A stretch of DNA of 64,000 bases, taken from contig OX465281.1 of assembly GCA_949987705.1 (NCBI GenBank), positions 141,222,876 through 141,286,875 on the forward strand, given 5' to 3'. Within the stretch, counting starts at the first letter, position 1, and the number at the start of each line of letters is the position of its first letter. The position numbers were made by a program, and so were the translations under genes. Origin of the DNA: Thereva unica. Its lineage: Eukaryota > Arthropoda > Insecta > Diptera > Therevidae. The notes under the pieces were generated by a model. It was not told the DNA's origin. It ran no database searches and saw only the letters and a program-made list of their open reading frames with translations. This document shows, piece after piece, positions 10,336 to 21,559 of this stretch.

Positions 10336-10718
10336 AAATGGTTAAAAAAATTTTTTAAAAAAAATTCTTTTCATTAACTAAAAAATGTACTGAAAAGTAA
10401 AAAATAAAAAATATTTTAAAGAAAGCGTGAAATTTCAATTTTAATGAAAAAGTTAATTAAAAGAATGGCGCATTTTTCATCAAAAAATTTTGTTAGAATT
10501 TGAAATTAACAAAGCAAAAAATTGAGGGTTATTGTAAATCTCACGCGATTTACAGTTATATTTTCAATTTTTGATGAAAAATGCGCCATTCTTTTAATTA
10601 ACTTTTTCATTAAAATTGAAATTTCACGCTTTCTTTAAAATATTTTTTATTTTTTACTTTTCAGTACATTTTTTAGTTAATGAAAAGAATTTTTTTTAAA
10701 AAAATTTTTTAACCATTT
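10336..10718. repeat. Large palindrome in 1,238-bp unit 1
   Basis: The two ~152-bp arms (10336-10488 and 10566-10718) are near-perfect inverted copies around a ~77-bp loop. They run from 'aaatggttaaaa' to its complement. An RNA or single-stranded DNA from here would form a long hairpin. The structure looks like a foldback-type MITE trapped in a satellite monomer and then amplified with it. Confidence 0.85.
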
Positions 10719-11573
10719 TTTTTTAAATTCTTTTATTTAACTTACACTGTTTGTCGTCAAATCGTCAAATCTTGGAAGTTAAATTTGACCCACTGCCCGG
10801 TTTCGGATAGAGCTGAAATTTTGCATACACGTTTAGTTTGGATGACAATGCAATCTGGCCATTTTGTAAAAATATCAAGATGGCGGTTCCAAAATGGCGC
10901 CCGATTTTTGAAATTGTGCTCCGCGGCCCTCTGACATGGGTATTAAATGAAAGGATATGACAGGTAGAACACAATAAGCTATGTGGCGTCATTCCAAATT
11001 CAAAATGGCGGCCAACACTAAATTGCGGAAAGCTTATAATAGACTAAAAAGTAGAAAATATAACCGATCAACTTCCAATTTTGCACACACTCGTAGTTCG
11101 GGTGGTTAATGTGTATGAATGATGAGATGAATAGTTGAGTTAAGGGTGAGTTGATAATAAAGAAGCAATACACGTTACAAAAAATCACAAACAAACACAG
11201 AGATGCTGCTGTCAACTAAATTCAACTACTCAAATACTGAACTCATGTCCGTATGCATAATTTCAACTAAACCCAGGTAGCAGAGCTGAGTCGAGTTCAG
11301 TCAACCTTAACCCAACTCGACTCCCGTTTACATGTAGTTAGACTTGGGTTCAACTCATCATGTATAAGTACTAAATGCAATTTGACCTTTTTGTAAAAAA
11401 ATCAAGAAGACGGTTCCGAGATGGCGGCCGTTTTTGCAATTATGTTCCACCGAGCCCACGACATGGGTATCAAATGAATACAGTAAACTGTGTGACGTAA
11501 TTTTAAATCTAATAGAATTGCCATCATAAAATGGCGGAATACATATAATAAACTAAAAAGTAGAAAATAAAAT

Positions 11574-11956
11574 AAATGGTTAAAAAAATTTTTTAAAAAA
11601 AATTCTTTTCATTAACTAAAAAATGTACTGAAAAGTAAAAAATAAAAAATATTTTAAAGAAAGCGTGAAATTTCAATTTTAATGAAAAAGTTAATTAAAA
11701 GAATGGCGCATTTTTCATCAAAAAATTTTGTTAGAATTTGAAATTAACAAAGCAAAAAATTGAGGGTTATTGTAAATCTCACGCGATTTACAGTTATATT
11801 TTCAATTTTTGATGAAAAATGCGCCATTCTTTTAATTAACTTTTTCATTAAAATTGAAATTTCACGCTTTCTTTAAAATATTTTTTATTTTTTACTTTTC
11901 AGTACATTTTTTAGTTAATGAAAAGAATTTTTTTTAAAAAAATTTTTTAACCATTT
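11574..11956. repeat. Large palindrome in 1,238-bp unit 2
   Basis: Copy of the 10336-10718 palindrome one period later, with no visible divergence in the arms. Confidence 0.85.
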
Positions 11957-12811
11957 TTTTTTAAATTCTTTTATTTAACTTACACTGTTTGTCGTCAAAT
12001 CGTCAAATCTTGGAAGTTAAATTTGACCCACTGCCCGGTTTCGGATAGAGCTGAAATTTTGCATACACGTTTAGTTTGGATGACAATGCAATCTGGCCAT
12101 TTTGTAAAAATATCAAGATGGCGGTTCCAAAATGGCGCCCGATTTTTGAAATTGTGCTCCGCGGCCCTCTGACATGGGTATTAAATGAAAGGATATGACA
12201 GGTAGAACACAATAAGCTATGTGGCGTCATTCCAAATTCAAAATGGCGGCCAACACTAAATTGCGGAAAGCTTATAATAGACTAAAAAGTAGAAAATATA
12301 ACCGATCAACTTCCAATTTTGCACACACTCGTAGTTCGGGTGGTTAATGTGTATGAATGATGAGATGAATAGTTGAGTTAAGGGTGAGTTGATAATAAAG
12401 AAGCAATACACGTTACAAAAAATCACAAACAGACACAGAGATGCTGCTGTCAACTAAATTCAACTACTCAAATACTGAACTCATGTCCGTATGCATAATT
12501 TCAACTAAACCCAGGTAGCAGAGCTGAGTCGAGTTCAGTCAACCTTAACCCAACTCGACTCCCGTTTACATGTAGTTAGACTTGGGTTCAACTCATCATG
12601 TATAAGTACTAAATGCAATTTGACCTTTTTGTAAAAAAATCAAGAAGACGGTTCCGAGATGGCGGCCGTTTTTGCAATTATGTTCCACCGAGCCCACGAC
12701 ATGGGTATCAAATGAATACAGTAAACTGTGTGACGTAATTTTAAATCTAATAGAATTGCCATCATAAAATGGCGGAATACATATAATAAACTAAAAAGTA
12801 GAAAATAAAAT

Positions 12812-13194
12812 AAATGGTTAAAAAAATTTTTTAAAAAAAATTCTTTTCATTAACTAAAAAATGTACTGAAAAGTAAAAAATAAAAAATATTTTAAAGAAA
12901 GCGTGAAATTTCAATTTTAATGAAAAAGTTAATTAAAAGAATGGCGCATTTTTCATCAAAAAATTTTGTTAGAATTTGAAATTAACAAAGCAAAAAATTG
13001 AGGGTTATTGTAAATCTCACGCGATTTACAGTTATATTTTCAATTTTTGATGAAAAATGCGCCATTCTTTTAATTAACTTTTTCATTAAAATTGAAATTT
13101 CACGCTTTCTTTAAAATATTTTTTATTTTTTACTTTTCAGTACATTTTTTAGTTAATGAAAAGAATTTTTTTTAAAAAAATTTTTTAACCATTT
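12812..13194. repeat. Large palindrome in 1,238-bp unit 3
   Basis: Third copy of the same hairpin-forming segment, again one exact period on. Confidence 0.85.
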
Positions 13195-14326
13195 TTTTTT
13201 AAATTCTTTTATTTAACTTACACTGTTTGTCGTCAAATCGTCAAATCTTGGAAGTTAAATTTGACCCACTGCCCGGTTTCGGATAGAGCTGAAATTTTGC
13301 ATACACGTTTAGTTTGGATGACAATGCAATCTGGCCATTTTGTAAAAATATCAAGATGGCGGTTCCAAAATGGCGCCCGATTTTTGAAATTGTGCTCCGC
13401 GGCCCTCTGACATGGGTATCAAATGAAAGGATATGACAGGTAGAACACAATAAGCTATGTGGCGTCATTCCAAATTCAAAATGGCGGCCAACACTTACAC
13501 TGTTTGTCGTCAAATCGTCAAATCTTGGAAGTTAAATTTGACCCACTTCCCGGTTTCGGATAGAGCTGAAATTTTGATTACACGTTTAGTTTGGATGACA
13601 ATGCAATCTGGCCATTTTGTAAAAATATCAAGATGGCGGTTCCAAAATGGCGCCCGATTTTTGAAATTGTGCTCCGCGGCCCTCTCAAATGAAAGGATAT
13701 GACAGGTAGAACACAATAAGCTATGTGGCGTCATTCCAAATTCAAAATGGCGGCCAACACTAAATTGCGGAAAGCTTATAATAGACTAAAAAGTAGAAAA
13801 TATAACCGATCAACTTCCAATTTTGCACACACTCGTAGTTCGGGTAGTTAATGTGTATGAATGATGAGATGAATAGTTGAGTTAAGGGTGAGTTGATAAT
13901 AAAGAAGCAATACACGTTACAAAAAATCACAAACAAACACAGAGATGCTGCTGTCAACTAAATTCAACTACTCAAATACTGAACTCATGTCCGTATGCAT
14001 AATTTCAACTAAACCCAGGTAGCAGAGCTGAGTCGAGTTCAGTCAACCTTAACCCAACTCGACTCCCGTTTACATGTAGTTAGACTTGGGTTCAACTTGA
14101 GTTCAACTCATCATGTATAAGTACTAAATGCAATCTGACCTTTTTGGAAAAAAATCAAGAAGACGGTTCCGAGATGGCGGCCGTTTTTGGAATTATGTTC
14201 CACCGAGCCCACGACATGGGTATGAAATGAATACAGTAAACTGTGTGACGTAATTTTAAATCTAATAGAATTGCCATCATAAAATGGCGGAATACATATA
14301 ATAAACTAAAAAGTAGAAAATAAAAT

Positions 14327-14707
14327 AAATGGTTAAAAAATTTTTTAAAAAAAATTCTTTTCATTAACTAAAAAATGTACTGAAAAGTAAAAAATAAAAA
14401 ATATTTTAAAGAAAGCGTGAAATTTCAATTTTAATGAAAAGTTAATTAGAAGAATGGCGCATTTTTCATCAAAAAATTTTGTTAGAATTTGAAATTAACA
14501 AAGCAAAAAATTGAGGGTTATTGTAAATCTCACGCGATTTACGGTTATATTTTCAATTTTTGATGAAAAATGCGCCATTCTTTTAATTAACTTTTTCATT
14601 AAAATTGAAATTTCACGCTTTCTTTAAAATATTTTTTATTTTTTACTTTACAGTACATTTTTTAGTTAATGAAAAGAATTTTTTTTAAAAAATTTTTTTA
14701 ACCATTT
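14327..14707. repeat. Large palindrome in unit 4 (array edge)
   Basis: Fourth copy, with point differences in both arms (for example 'cagttttt' to 'tacag' changes and a lost A). It ends two bases before the T-T target of the adjacent HINE, which lies directly against it. Confidence 0.82.
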
Positions 14708-14710
14708 ATT

Positions 14711-15746
14711 AACTTCCCACTATAGGAAGTTATTGTAATCGGTCCGAAAATCGAAATCGAAAATTTCAACGTATTTTCATCTTTCAAGGTCCCAGGAGCA
14801 TTTTAAGCAAAAAATTGGGAGGAAGTATGTGTGTGTGTATGTGCGTACGGATGTGGTCATTTTTTCCTGCACGATATTGCGCGAACCAAAACTGATATCG
14901 GCTTCGTTGAGGTGTTGTTCGAAGCGTATTAACCGAAATATGATCTGAAAAGATTTTCATGAAAATCGGTCCAGCCGTTTTTTTGTTTGAGCGACGTAAG
15001 TGATTTTTGTATCTGCACGATATCGCCCGAACCACGAAAGATATTGACTTACTTGAGGTGCCGTTCGAAGCGTATTAGCGACAATATTATCTAAAAAGAT
15101 TTTTATAATATTCGGTCCAGCGGTTTTTTGGTTTAAATGACTTAAGTGATTTTTGTACCTGCACGATATCGCGCGAACTATAAAAGATATCGGCTTAGTT
15201 GACGTGCCGTTCGAAGAGTATTAACCAAAATATGATCTGAAAAGATTTTCATAAAATTCGGTCGAGCCGTTTTTTTGTTTAAGCGGCGTAAGTGATTTTT
15301 GTACCTGCACGATATGGCCCGAACCACAAAAGATGTTGACTTACTTGAGGTGCCGTTCGAAGCGTATTAGCGACAATATAATCTGAAAATATTTTTATAA
15401 TATTCGGTCCAGCGGGTTTTTGGTTTAACTGACTTAAGTGATTTTTGTACCTGCACGATACCGCGCGAACTAAAAACTATATCGACTTCATTGAGGTGCC
15501 GAAAAACATTCATACATCAATTTTGTATACATTTTCGTCATCCTAATCTTGTAAGTGCGCACATTAAGTTTGACATTTTTGCGAAAATATTGATAAACAA
15601 TTGTGACAAATTCTCAGTATTATGCATATATTCTATATTGCCTATTGTTCATTTATTATTAAAATATCCAATCATAATATTCAACATCCATCATACTGGG
15701 AAGTTGATCGTGTGGACCGAAAGGGTCGAACCACATCCCAACTAGT
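14711..15746 (+). mobile_element. HINE (Helentron-type non-autonomous element) copy A
   Basis: It begins aacttcccactat and ends ...catcccaactagt. The matching inverted sequence (atactgggaagtt) lies about 46 bp inside the right end instead of at the terminus. Between it and the end is a small gacc/ggtc stem-loop. A GT microsatellite follows the left end. Asymmetric terminal repeats, an internal tandem repeat, a right-end hairpin and T-T insertion together define HINE/DINE-1-type elements mobilised by Helentrons. The inside is five ~146-bp repeats anchored on 'cctgcacgata' (14866, 15011, 15158, 15304, 15450). It has no coding capacity. Confidence 0.8.
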
Positions 15747-16205
15747 TTTTTATTAGTTCATTTTAAAAAGCGTGTTTTTAGTTTTTAAAGTAAAAACTTT
15801 TTTAGCCACGTTGCGCACCTTTGCGTCACGGTCAATTTTTTGCGTGCCGTGGGGGAACAATTTGGCTTTGGGGATTTTAGTTTGTATTGTATGAATTATC
15901 TATAATAACATTCTAGTTGTTCCATTTTCAACATTTTTCGAAATCGAAGTCAATGGAGCAATTTTTTAGAAGAGATTTTTTTTATTTTATGTTTTTTTGT
16001 TTGACCGGAAGAGAATTTTTTACAGAAGAGAATTTCGTTTCGATTTTTTTTGACGTGACAACGTCTATTAAAACGATGAACGCCGGCTGCATGCACGAAA
16101 AATGATGACTCATTGTCCCGTTATGTCCCGTTAGTCCCGTTAGTCCCGTAAGTCCCGTAGTAATTTTAATAAAAATTTGATTGTAGTAATCTTAAAAATT
16201 TGATT
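15747..16205. other. Non-coding stretch with a short GTCCCGTTA array
   Basis: No gene is visible. At 16118-16160 the word 'gtcccgtta' or close variants occur five times in a row. The segment may be leader sequence of the decayed Helitron helicase to the right, but nothing proves it. Confidence 0.4.
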
Positions 16206-16836
16206 AAAATTGTCAAAAATTGTCAACAATAATATTTGTTGTGGATTCTCGATTGTGAAAAAGCGCAGCAATGTGATGTCAAAGCAGCAGTATTGCGAGT
16301 TTCTTCGAACCACCAATCCGGAACAACGGGAGATCATCCTTGAAGTCATTCACCGATTACATGGTTGTGGAGATGGCATTTTGGAAGCGCTACAAATTTT
16401 CTTCACCGGTCCGGCGGGCTGTGGAAAAACTTACACATTAAAGTGCTTTATGGAAACGTACAACCGATACACTCAGGAGCACAACTCGATGAACAACGCC
16501 TACATTGCCTGTGCAAGCACAGGTAAAGCCGCTGTACCTCTTGGTGGCACTACAGTGCATTCAGCGTTTCATCTCACAACTTCTCGCGTGACAAAACTCT
16601 TATCCACAGAAAATTTGCAAGCCTACAGAAACATGTTCGTTGGCGTCAAAGCTGTTTTCGTCGACGAGATCAGCATGTTAAGTTCAGCCATTCTTCAAAA
16701 AAATCAACTACCGACTGCAGCAGATTACCGGCTTTTATGACAAACCATTCGGAGGCATCCACGTGATATTATGCGGAGATTTCAGACAGCTACCACGGTC
16801 TCATGACGTTGTCACGTTAAACTATCGTCCGTAAAC
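16206..16836 (+). pseudogene. Helitron/PIF1-type helicase fragment
   Basis: The frame (stop at 16740) carries superfamily-1B helicase motifs in order: Walker A GPAGCGKT near 16412, a GKAAVPLGGTTVHSAFH block (motif Ia) near 16530, and Walker B VDEISMLS near 16663. A frameshift in an A-run near 16700 then moves the reading to another frame, which still shows FGGIHVILCGDFRQLP (motif III region) to about 16836. The remaining helicase motifs are absent. These motifs occur in PIF1 and in Helitron helicases. The HINEs and Helitron repeats around it favour a Helitron origin. Confidence 0.8.
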
Positions 16837-16979
16837 CCTCTTTACAGACAACAAATTTTTTTGCTATTTTTCGTTTTGTGTTTAAAGAGGGACTAGTGTA
16901 TTATATATTACTAGCTGGGACCCGGTGCGCCTACGCTGCACCCATAAGTCAATAGTAAACAATAAAAACCATCCATTGA

Positions 16980-17690
16980 CTTAATATTTTTCGAGATATG
17001 AATTTTACACAGATGAAATGCCTCAAAGAACATGGGTCTTGCGTCGGCCGCCATGAATCGGTATATTGAGTCTACTACATTGCTTATTGTATTCTACTTA
17101 TCATACCCTTTCATTTGATACCCATGTTGAGGGGATTGTGAAGAAAGTGGTAATCCGGCCTCTTTAGACGGCCGCCATGGATCTAAAGATATATTTTGTA
17201 TACTACATTGCTTATTGTATTCTACTTATCATACCCTTTCATTTGATACCCATGTCGAGGTGGTTGTGAAGAAAGTGGTAATTCGGCCTCTTGAGACGGC
17301 CGCCATGGATCTAAAGATATATTTTGTATACTACATTGCTTATTGTATTCTACTTATCATACCCTTTCATTTGATACCCATGTCGAGGTGGTTGTGAAGA
17401 AAGTGGTACCCCGCCCTCTTGAGACGGCCGCCATGGATCTAAAGATATATTTTGTATACTACATTGCTTATTATATTCTACTTAACATACCCTTTTATTT
17501 GATACCCATGTCGAGGTGGTTGTGAAGAAAGTGGTACCCCGCCCTCTTGAGACGGCCGCCATGGATCTAAAGATATATTTTGTATACTACATTGCTTATT
17601 GTATTCTACTTATCATACCCTTTCATTTGATACCCATGTCGAGGTGGTTGTGAAGAAAGTGGTACACCGCCCTCTTGAGACGGCCGCTAT
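16980..17690 (-). repeat. 128-bp tandem array inside the second Helitron-like repeat
   Basis: The anchor 'actacattgctt' lies at 17073, 17202, 17330, 17458 and 17586 (128-129 bp apart). Read on the minus strand, each unit contains 'catggcggccg' and 'gacatgggtatcaaatgaaa'. These same words mark the plus-strand satellite at 8.4-14.3 kb, so the two arrays descend from one source. Confidence 0.88.
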
Positions 17691-17694
17691 GGAT

Positions 17695-17842
17695 CATTTT
17701 AGTTTCAATAGCGTCATGGCCTACCTATTGTTTGACAGCTGCGTAAATTTGAAATTTTCATTAAATGTAATGATTCAATTTAATGACAATTTTACATTTG
17801 TCAAACAATAGGTAGGCCATGAAGCTATTGAAACTAAAATGA
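17695..17842. repeat. Inverted repeat with 43-bp arms
   Basis: The left arm (17695-17737) starts 'cattttagtttcaatagc'. The right arm (17798-17842) is its complement with one or two mismatches and a small length difference. The 60-bp loop is AT-rich. It sits at the end of the 128-bp array and could be the subterminal hairpin of the surrounding element or a separate small foldback insertion. Confidence 0.75.
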
Positions 17843-18039
17843 AGTGAAAATTCCTAAAATTACCATTTTTTTTTGATTTTGCAGCTGTTTTTTTGGTTAA
17901 AGGTATAAAAAATAGCCTACGACCTATTCTCAGACCTACCAAATATACACAAAAAATTTCATGCAAATTGGTCAACCCGTTTCGGAGGAGTACGGTAACA
18001 AACACTGTGACACGAGATTTTTATAGATATAGATTATGT

Positions 18040-18127
18040 AACATATAGCAATATGTAGTACGTGCTATATACTAAGTGTTATGCACTATGTATTAGGTAC
18101 TATGTACACGGACTATGTACTATGCGA
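18040..18127 (+). repeat. TATGTAC-type minisatellite, left fragment
   Basis: Short words of the type 'ctatgtactatg' repeat imperfectly. The same motif fills 22652-23323 and 37723-38090. The LINE's 3' tail abuts this fragment, so the LINE probably inserted at or near the array edge. Confidence 0.7.
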
Positions 18128-18396
18128 TATAATAATAATAATAATAATTTATTGTAGGATAGTACACAAGATTTACATCTTTTAGAGTACATATAGAATT
18201 ACATTAATAGAAAGGATTTATATAAAGAAAAAAAAAAAAAAACTTAAAATTTGATTTAAAACAAAAAATAAAAGAGATTTGATTTAAAAAATTACACTTA
18301 AAATTAAAAGTAGAATAAAATTAAAGAAAGAATAAGAGTAGAAGAAAATTAAGATTTAGATAGAGTAGGTAAGTGAAGGAAGAGAGATAAAGAAAT

Positions 18397-21228
18397 CTAG
18401 TGAGAAGAAGAAGAAGATAGAAAAATAGATGCATGTCTTTTGAATACAGTGGCTGTGCTCATTCTCTGAATGTGATTTGGAAGGTTATTCCAGATTCTAA
18501 GGGTATGCACAAAGAAGGAACGACTACCAATTAGGGAAGTGTGAGCTGGAATCAGGAATTTTAAGGATCTCAAGGATTGCAGAGGAACGAGGAAGTCAGC
18601 AAGGTAGCCGGGGTTTTTGGAATAAAAGACCTTATGCAAGAGGAGTAGAGCCATGAGATCAAGGAATTGAAAGAGGTCACAACCCAGTAGGGAATTTAGA
18701 ACACCCGACACATGATTGGACCTTCTCATATGATAAATGAACCTAATGCAATCATTAAATGCCACTTTAAGACGCTGACGGCAGGAAGAATCAAGGGAAA
18801 TATACACCAACGATCCATAGAGAAAATGAGGAAAAACAAGAGATTTGATGAGTTTAGCACGAATGGATGAAGATAACAGACTGCCATGTAGCTGCAATTT
18901 ACGAAGGGTGCCATAGATTTTAGAGAGCATCAATGAGACATGATTGCAGCAGGAGAGTTTAGAATTGACAACAATACCCAGGTTTTTAGCACATTCAACA
19001 ATTGGGAGAGGAACATTATCAAGTAAAAGAGGCGGGAAACCATCCAGGGACAGCGAGGAACGACTAAGGAAAAGTACTTGCGATTTAATTGGATTTAGTT
19101 TAAGGAAATTACTAGAACTCCACTCATTGATTCGAGACAGGGTGTTATTGAGTTCAGAGACCCAGAGTTCAATCTGATGAGAAGGACACGAGATATATAG
19201 CTGAAGGTCATCAGCATAGAGATGAAAAGAGCAGTGACGAATAACGGAAGGAAGATCATTAATATATAGGGAGAAAAGCAAAGGACCAAGAACCGAACCC
19301 TGAGGCACACCTGCAGGTACTCTAAGGAAAGAGGATGTTACATTATTATGCCGAAGACACTGAAACCTATCGGAAAGAAGAGAAGAGAAAAGACGAACAG
19401 AAGAAGAAGAGAAGTGATACCGTTGATTAAGTTTATGTAGCAGATGCGAGTGAACCACAGAGTCAAATGCTTTGGATAAATCTAGTAGAACTAGTACTGC
19501 CATATCACCTCGATCAAGGGCAGAACGAAGATCAGTCGTCACCTTCAGTATAGCAGTTTCGCAACTATGGGATTTACGGAAACCAGATTGGAGATTTGAA
19601 AGGAAATTATGAGAATCAAGATATCGCACGACTTGAGTAAACACAATTTTCTCAAAGACTTTAGCTAGAAAAGGAAGAATACTTATTGGGCGAAAATCAG
19701 ACAAATCAGCAGGAGAGGGCTTTTTAGGTATGGGAGTCACTATGGCTTTTTTCCAGAGTGAAGGGACTTGGGAGGTTGTCAGGCAAAAATTAAGAATATG
19801 CGTGATAATTTCAACAATTAAAGGGGAGAGAATCTTAAGAAAGCGAGGGGAAATTCCATCATTGCCAACGCTGTTGGACGAAATGGAAAGCAATATTCCA
19901 AGTACTTCAATTGAATCAACACAACGAAAATCAAAACCATCAAAACGTGGAGCATTGGAGAAAGAGGAACAAGGAGAGGAAGACAGGGTGGAATTGGGAG
20001 GGGATTGAAAGAAAGATGCATTGAGTGAGTTTACATCAACATCATAAGAGTTAAGCTCAGAAGAATGGATGCCTAGAGAACGGAGATTAGACCAAAGTTG
20101 CTTAGTGGACAGAGCAGGATCAAGTTTACGTGAGTAAAATTCACGCTTGGCCGATCTGACTTTGCTATTGATTAAGTTGCGAAGATTTTTGTACTCACAA
20201 AGGTAGCTCAGGATCCTGCGGTAGCGTCTATACAGAAACTCACGTTCAACAATAAAGTTGCGGATTTCGTAAGAAAACCAAGGACAAGTTGGAGACTTAC
20301 AACGTCTTCTAGTAACTAAAGGGACACATTGATTAAATAGGGACTGAGTGAAAGAGTTAAACAGATCAACCTTAGTGTCTACGCAGGTTGTATTATAGAT
20401 ATCAGCCCAAGGTATAGACGAAGCAGCTTCAGAAAGCCGAGTAAAATTGATATTATTGAAGTCACGATACGAATAGAAGGTAGGCAGGGAGGAGGAAGAG
20501 TAAAAAGTAAAACGAAGTGAGAGGAAGAGAATATCGTGGTCAAAGAAGCTAGGAGGAGAAATTTGGCTATGTTTTAGCACTGAATTGGTGGAGGTAGCAG
20601 TGAGTACATCAAGGAGCGATGGATTATGGCAGTTTAAAAATGTGGGCAGATAATTTAGAATTCGTAGATCCAATGACCCCAAAAAGTATTTGAGTGTATT
20701 TGAACGTTCATTAGTCTTCAGCAGATCAACATTAAAGTCACCAGTAACAATTATATTATCATAATGACAGGAGAGGCTAGAGATAAAATCAAAGAAGTTA
20801 GCAGCTATATCGGGAGTAAACACATTGGGTGGACAGTAGACACTTACAATAACACATTTGTCATGCGATGATTTTATTTCTACTCCGATAAATTCAAATT
20901 GTGAGCCAATGGTCTGGCCAACTACTTTTGAGGAAAGAGAGGAGGTGACATATATTGCAACACCACCCCCAGTACGACCCAAGCGATCATTCCGATGCAA
21001 GCAAAAAGTAGGCAAGGAAACATAAGAATTTGGGATTTCTGGTTTAAGCCACGTCTCATTGACTACAATAACATGCAATTTAGTGTTATCAAAAAGGTGT
21101 CTTAATTCGTCCATTTTATTCCTCAGGCTTCTTGCATTAAAGGTACATATATTCAGCCCTGAGGAAGAGGAGCAAAGAATATTTAGTAGAATTCCTTCAT
21201 TGTGCACTCTATCAGAGAGATTGGTCAT
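18397..21228 (-). CDS. LINE A ORF2: endonuclease-reverse transcriptase, intact
   Basis: The 943 codons run from ATG (complement of 21226-21228) without interruption. An in-frame GTG lies five codons earlier. An AP-type endonuclease occupies about residues 25-240: an N-terminal NARSL block, NETW with the catalytic Glu near 58, GDFNVD near 163, and a C-terminal SxxxDH near 231. The reverse transcriptase follows, with FRPISILP, LLDLSKAFD (Asp near 583), AGVPQGSVLGP and YADD at about 671-674. A thumb and C-terminal region ends near the stop. The enzyme nicks target DNA and primes cDNA synthesis from the nick. All catalytic landmarks I can place are present, so this ORF could be active, but its partner ORF1 is damaged. 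Confidence 0.93.
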   Translation of the reverse strand: MTNLSDRVHNEGILLNILCSSSSGLNICTFNARSLRNKMDELRHLFDNTKLHVIVVNETWLKPEIPNSYVSLPTFCLHRNDRLGRTGGGVAIYVTSSLSSKVVGQTIGSQFEFIGVEIKSSHDKCVIVSVYCPPNVFTPDIAANFFDFISSLSCHYDNIIVTGDFNVDLLKTNERSNTLKYFLGSLDLRILNYLPTFLNCHNPSLLDVLTATSTNSVLKHSQISPPSFFDHDILFLSLRFTFYSSSSLPTFYSYRDFNNINFTRLSEAASSIPWADIYNTTCVDTKVDLFNSFTQSLFNQCVPLVTRRRCKSPTCPWFSYEIRNFIVEREFLYRRYRRILSYLCEYKNLRNLINSKVRSAKREFYSRKLDPALSTKQLWSNLRSLGIHSSELNSYDVDVNSLNASFFQSPPNSTLSSSPCSSFSNAPRFDGFDFRCVDSIEVLGILLSISSNSVGNDGISPRFLKILSPLIVEIITHILNFCLTTSQVPSLWKKAIVTPIPKKPSPADLSDFRPISILPFLAKVFEKIVFTQVVRYLDSHNFLSNLQSGFRKSHSCETAILKVTTDLRSALDRGDMAVLVLLDLSKAFDSVVHSHLLHKLNQRYHFSSSSVRLFSSLLSDRFQCLRHNNVTSSFLRVPAGVPQGSVLGPLLFSLYINDLPSVIRHCSFHLYADDLQLYISCPSHQIELWVSELNNTLSRINEWSSSNFLKLNPIKSQVLFLSRSSLSLDGFPPLLLDNVPLPIVECAKNLGIVVNSKLSCCNHVSLMLSKIYGTLRKLQLHGSLLSSSIRAKLIKSLVFPHFLYGSLVYISLDSSCRQRLKVAFNDCIRFIYHMRRSNHVSGVLNSLLGCDLFQFLDLMALLLLHKVFYSKNPGYLADFLVPLQSLRSLKFLIPAHTSLIGSRSFFVHTLRIWNNLPNHIQRMSTATVFKRHASIFLSSSSSH

Positions 21229-21559
21229 TGAAAGATGAGCCACAGAGCCACAGAAGCCAAAATACCCATGCAGAAAGAAAATAAAGGAAAGGTAAAAAAT
21301 TAGAGAGAAGGAAGAAAAATAGAAGAAGAAGACAAGGCGAAATTCTTAAAGCTAACATAAAAAAAAGGAAACATAAGATAAAATATATATGAAATTAACA
21401 TAAAACAAAACTATAATAAACAAAGGTGGAGCAAAAACTATTAAATATAAATAAAATAATAACAATAAAAAGAAAAAGAAATAACAAATAATAAACAAAA
21501 GAAAAGAAATATTTCATCGCATTGATGCTCCCTGGTATCAGTAGGCTGCTCCGAAGTTT
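21229..21559 (-). other. Spacer between LINE A ORF2 and ORF1
   Basis: A-rich on the plus strand, with no ORF of note. It separates the two LINE ORFs by about 330 bp, longer than the short overlap or gap common in LINEs, and may reflect internal rearrangement. Confidence 0.45.

Larger units (their letters stand above)
9511..14708 (+). repeat. 1,238-bp tandem repeat, four copies
   Basis: The block 'taaattgcggaaagc' recurs at 9781, 11019, 12257 and 13761. The first three intervals of the array are exactly 1,238 bp, and the last is longer because it contains one extra 269-bp monomer (13494-13760). Each unit comprises one monomer of the 8.4-9.8 kb satellite, a ~550-bp unique block and a ~380-bp palindrome. 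Units 1-3 are almost identical. The fourth has several substitutions and a small 'ttgagttcaact' duplication, consistent with an array edge. Confidence 0.93.
16905..18035 (+). mobile_element. Second Helitron-like non-autonomous repeat
   Basis: It starts at a 'tatattactagctgggacc' block and ends near '...cgagatttttatagatatag'. Inside are a 128-bp tandem array and a 43-bp-arm inverted repeat. No protein is encoded. The architecture suggests a non-autonomous Helitron relative, but I cannot fix the termini because no unoccupied site is available. Confidence 0.5.

Noticed and set aside
8518..14364. Many 60-120-codon minus-strand ORFs with near-identical sequences
   Set aside because: They follow the satellite periods (166/269 and 1,238 bp) and contain no family signature.
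8366..14708. Regular direct repeats as a possible CRISPR array
   Set aside because: Repeat units are hundreds of bases long and contiguous, with no short repeat plus unique spacers; the genome is eukaryotic.
19730..20008. Plus-strand ORFs inside LINE A
   Set aside because: Antisense to the intact ORF2 and rich in residues expected from reverse-complemented coding sequence.
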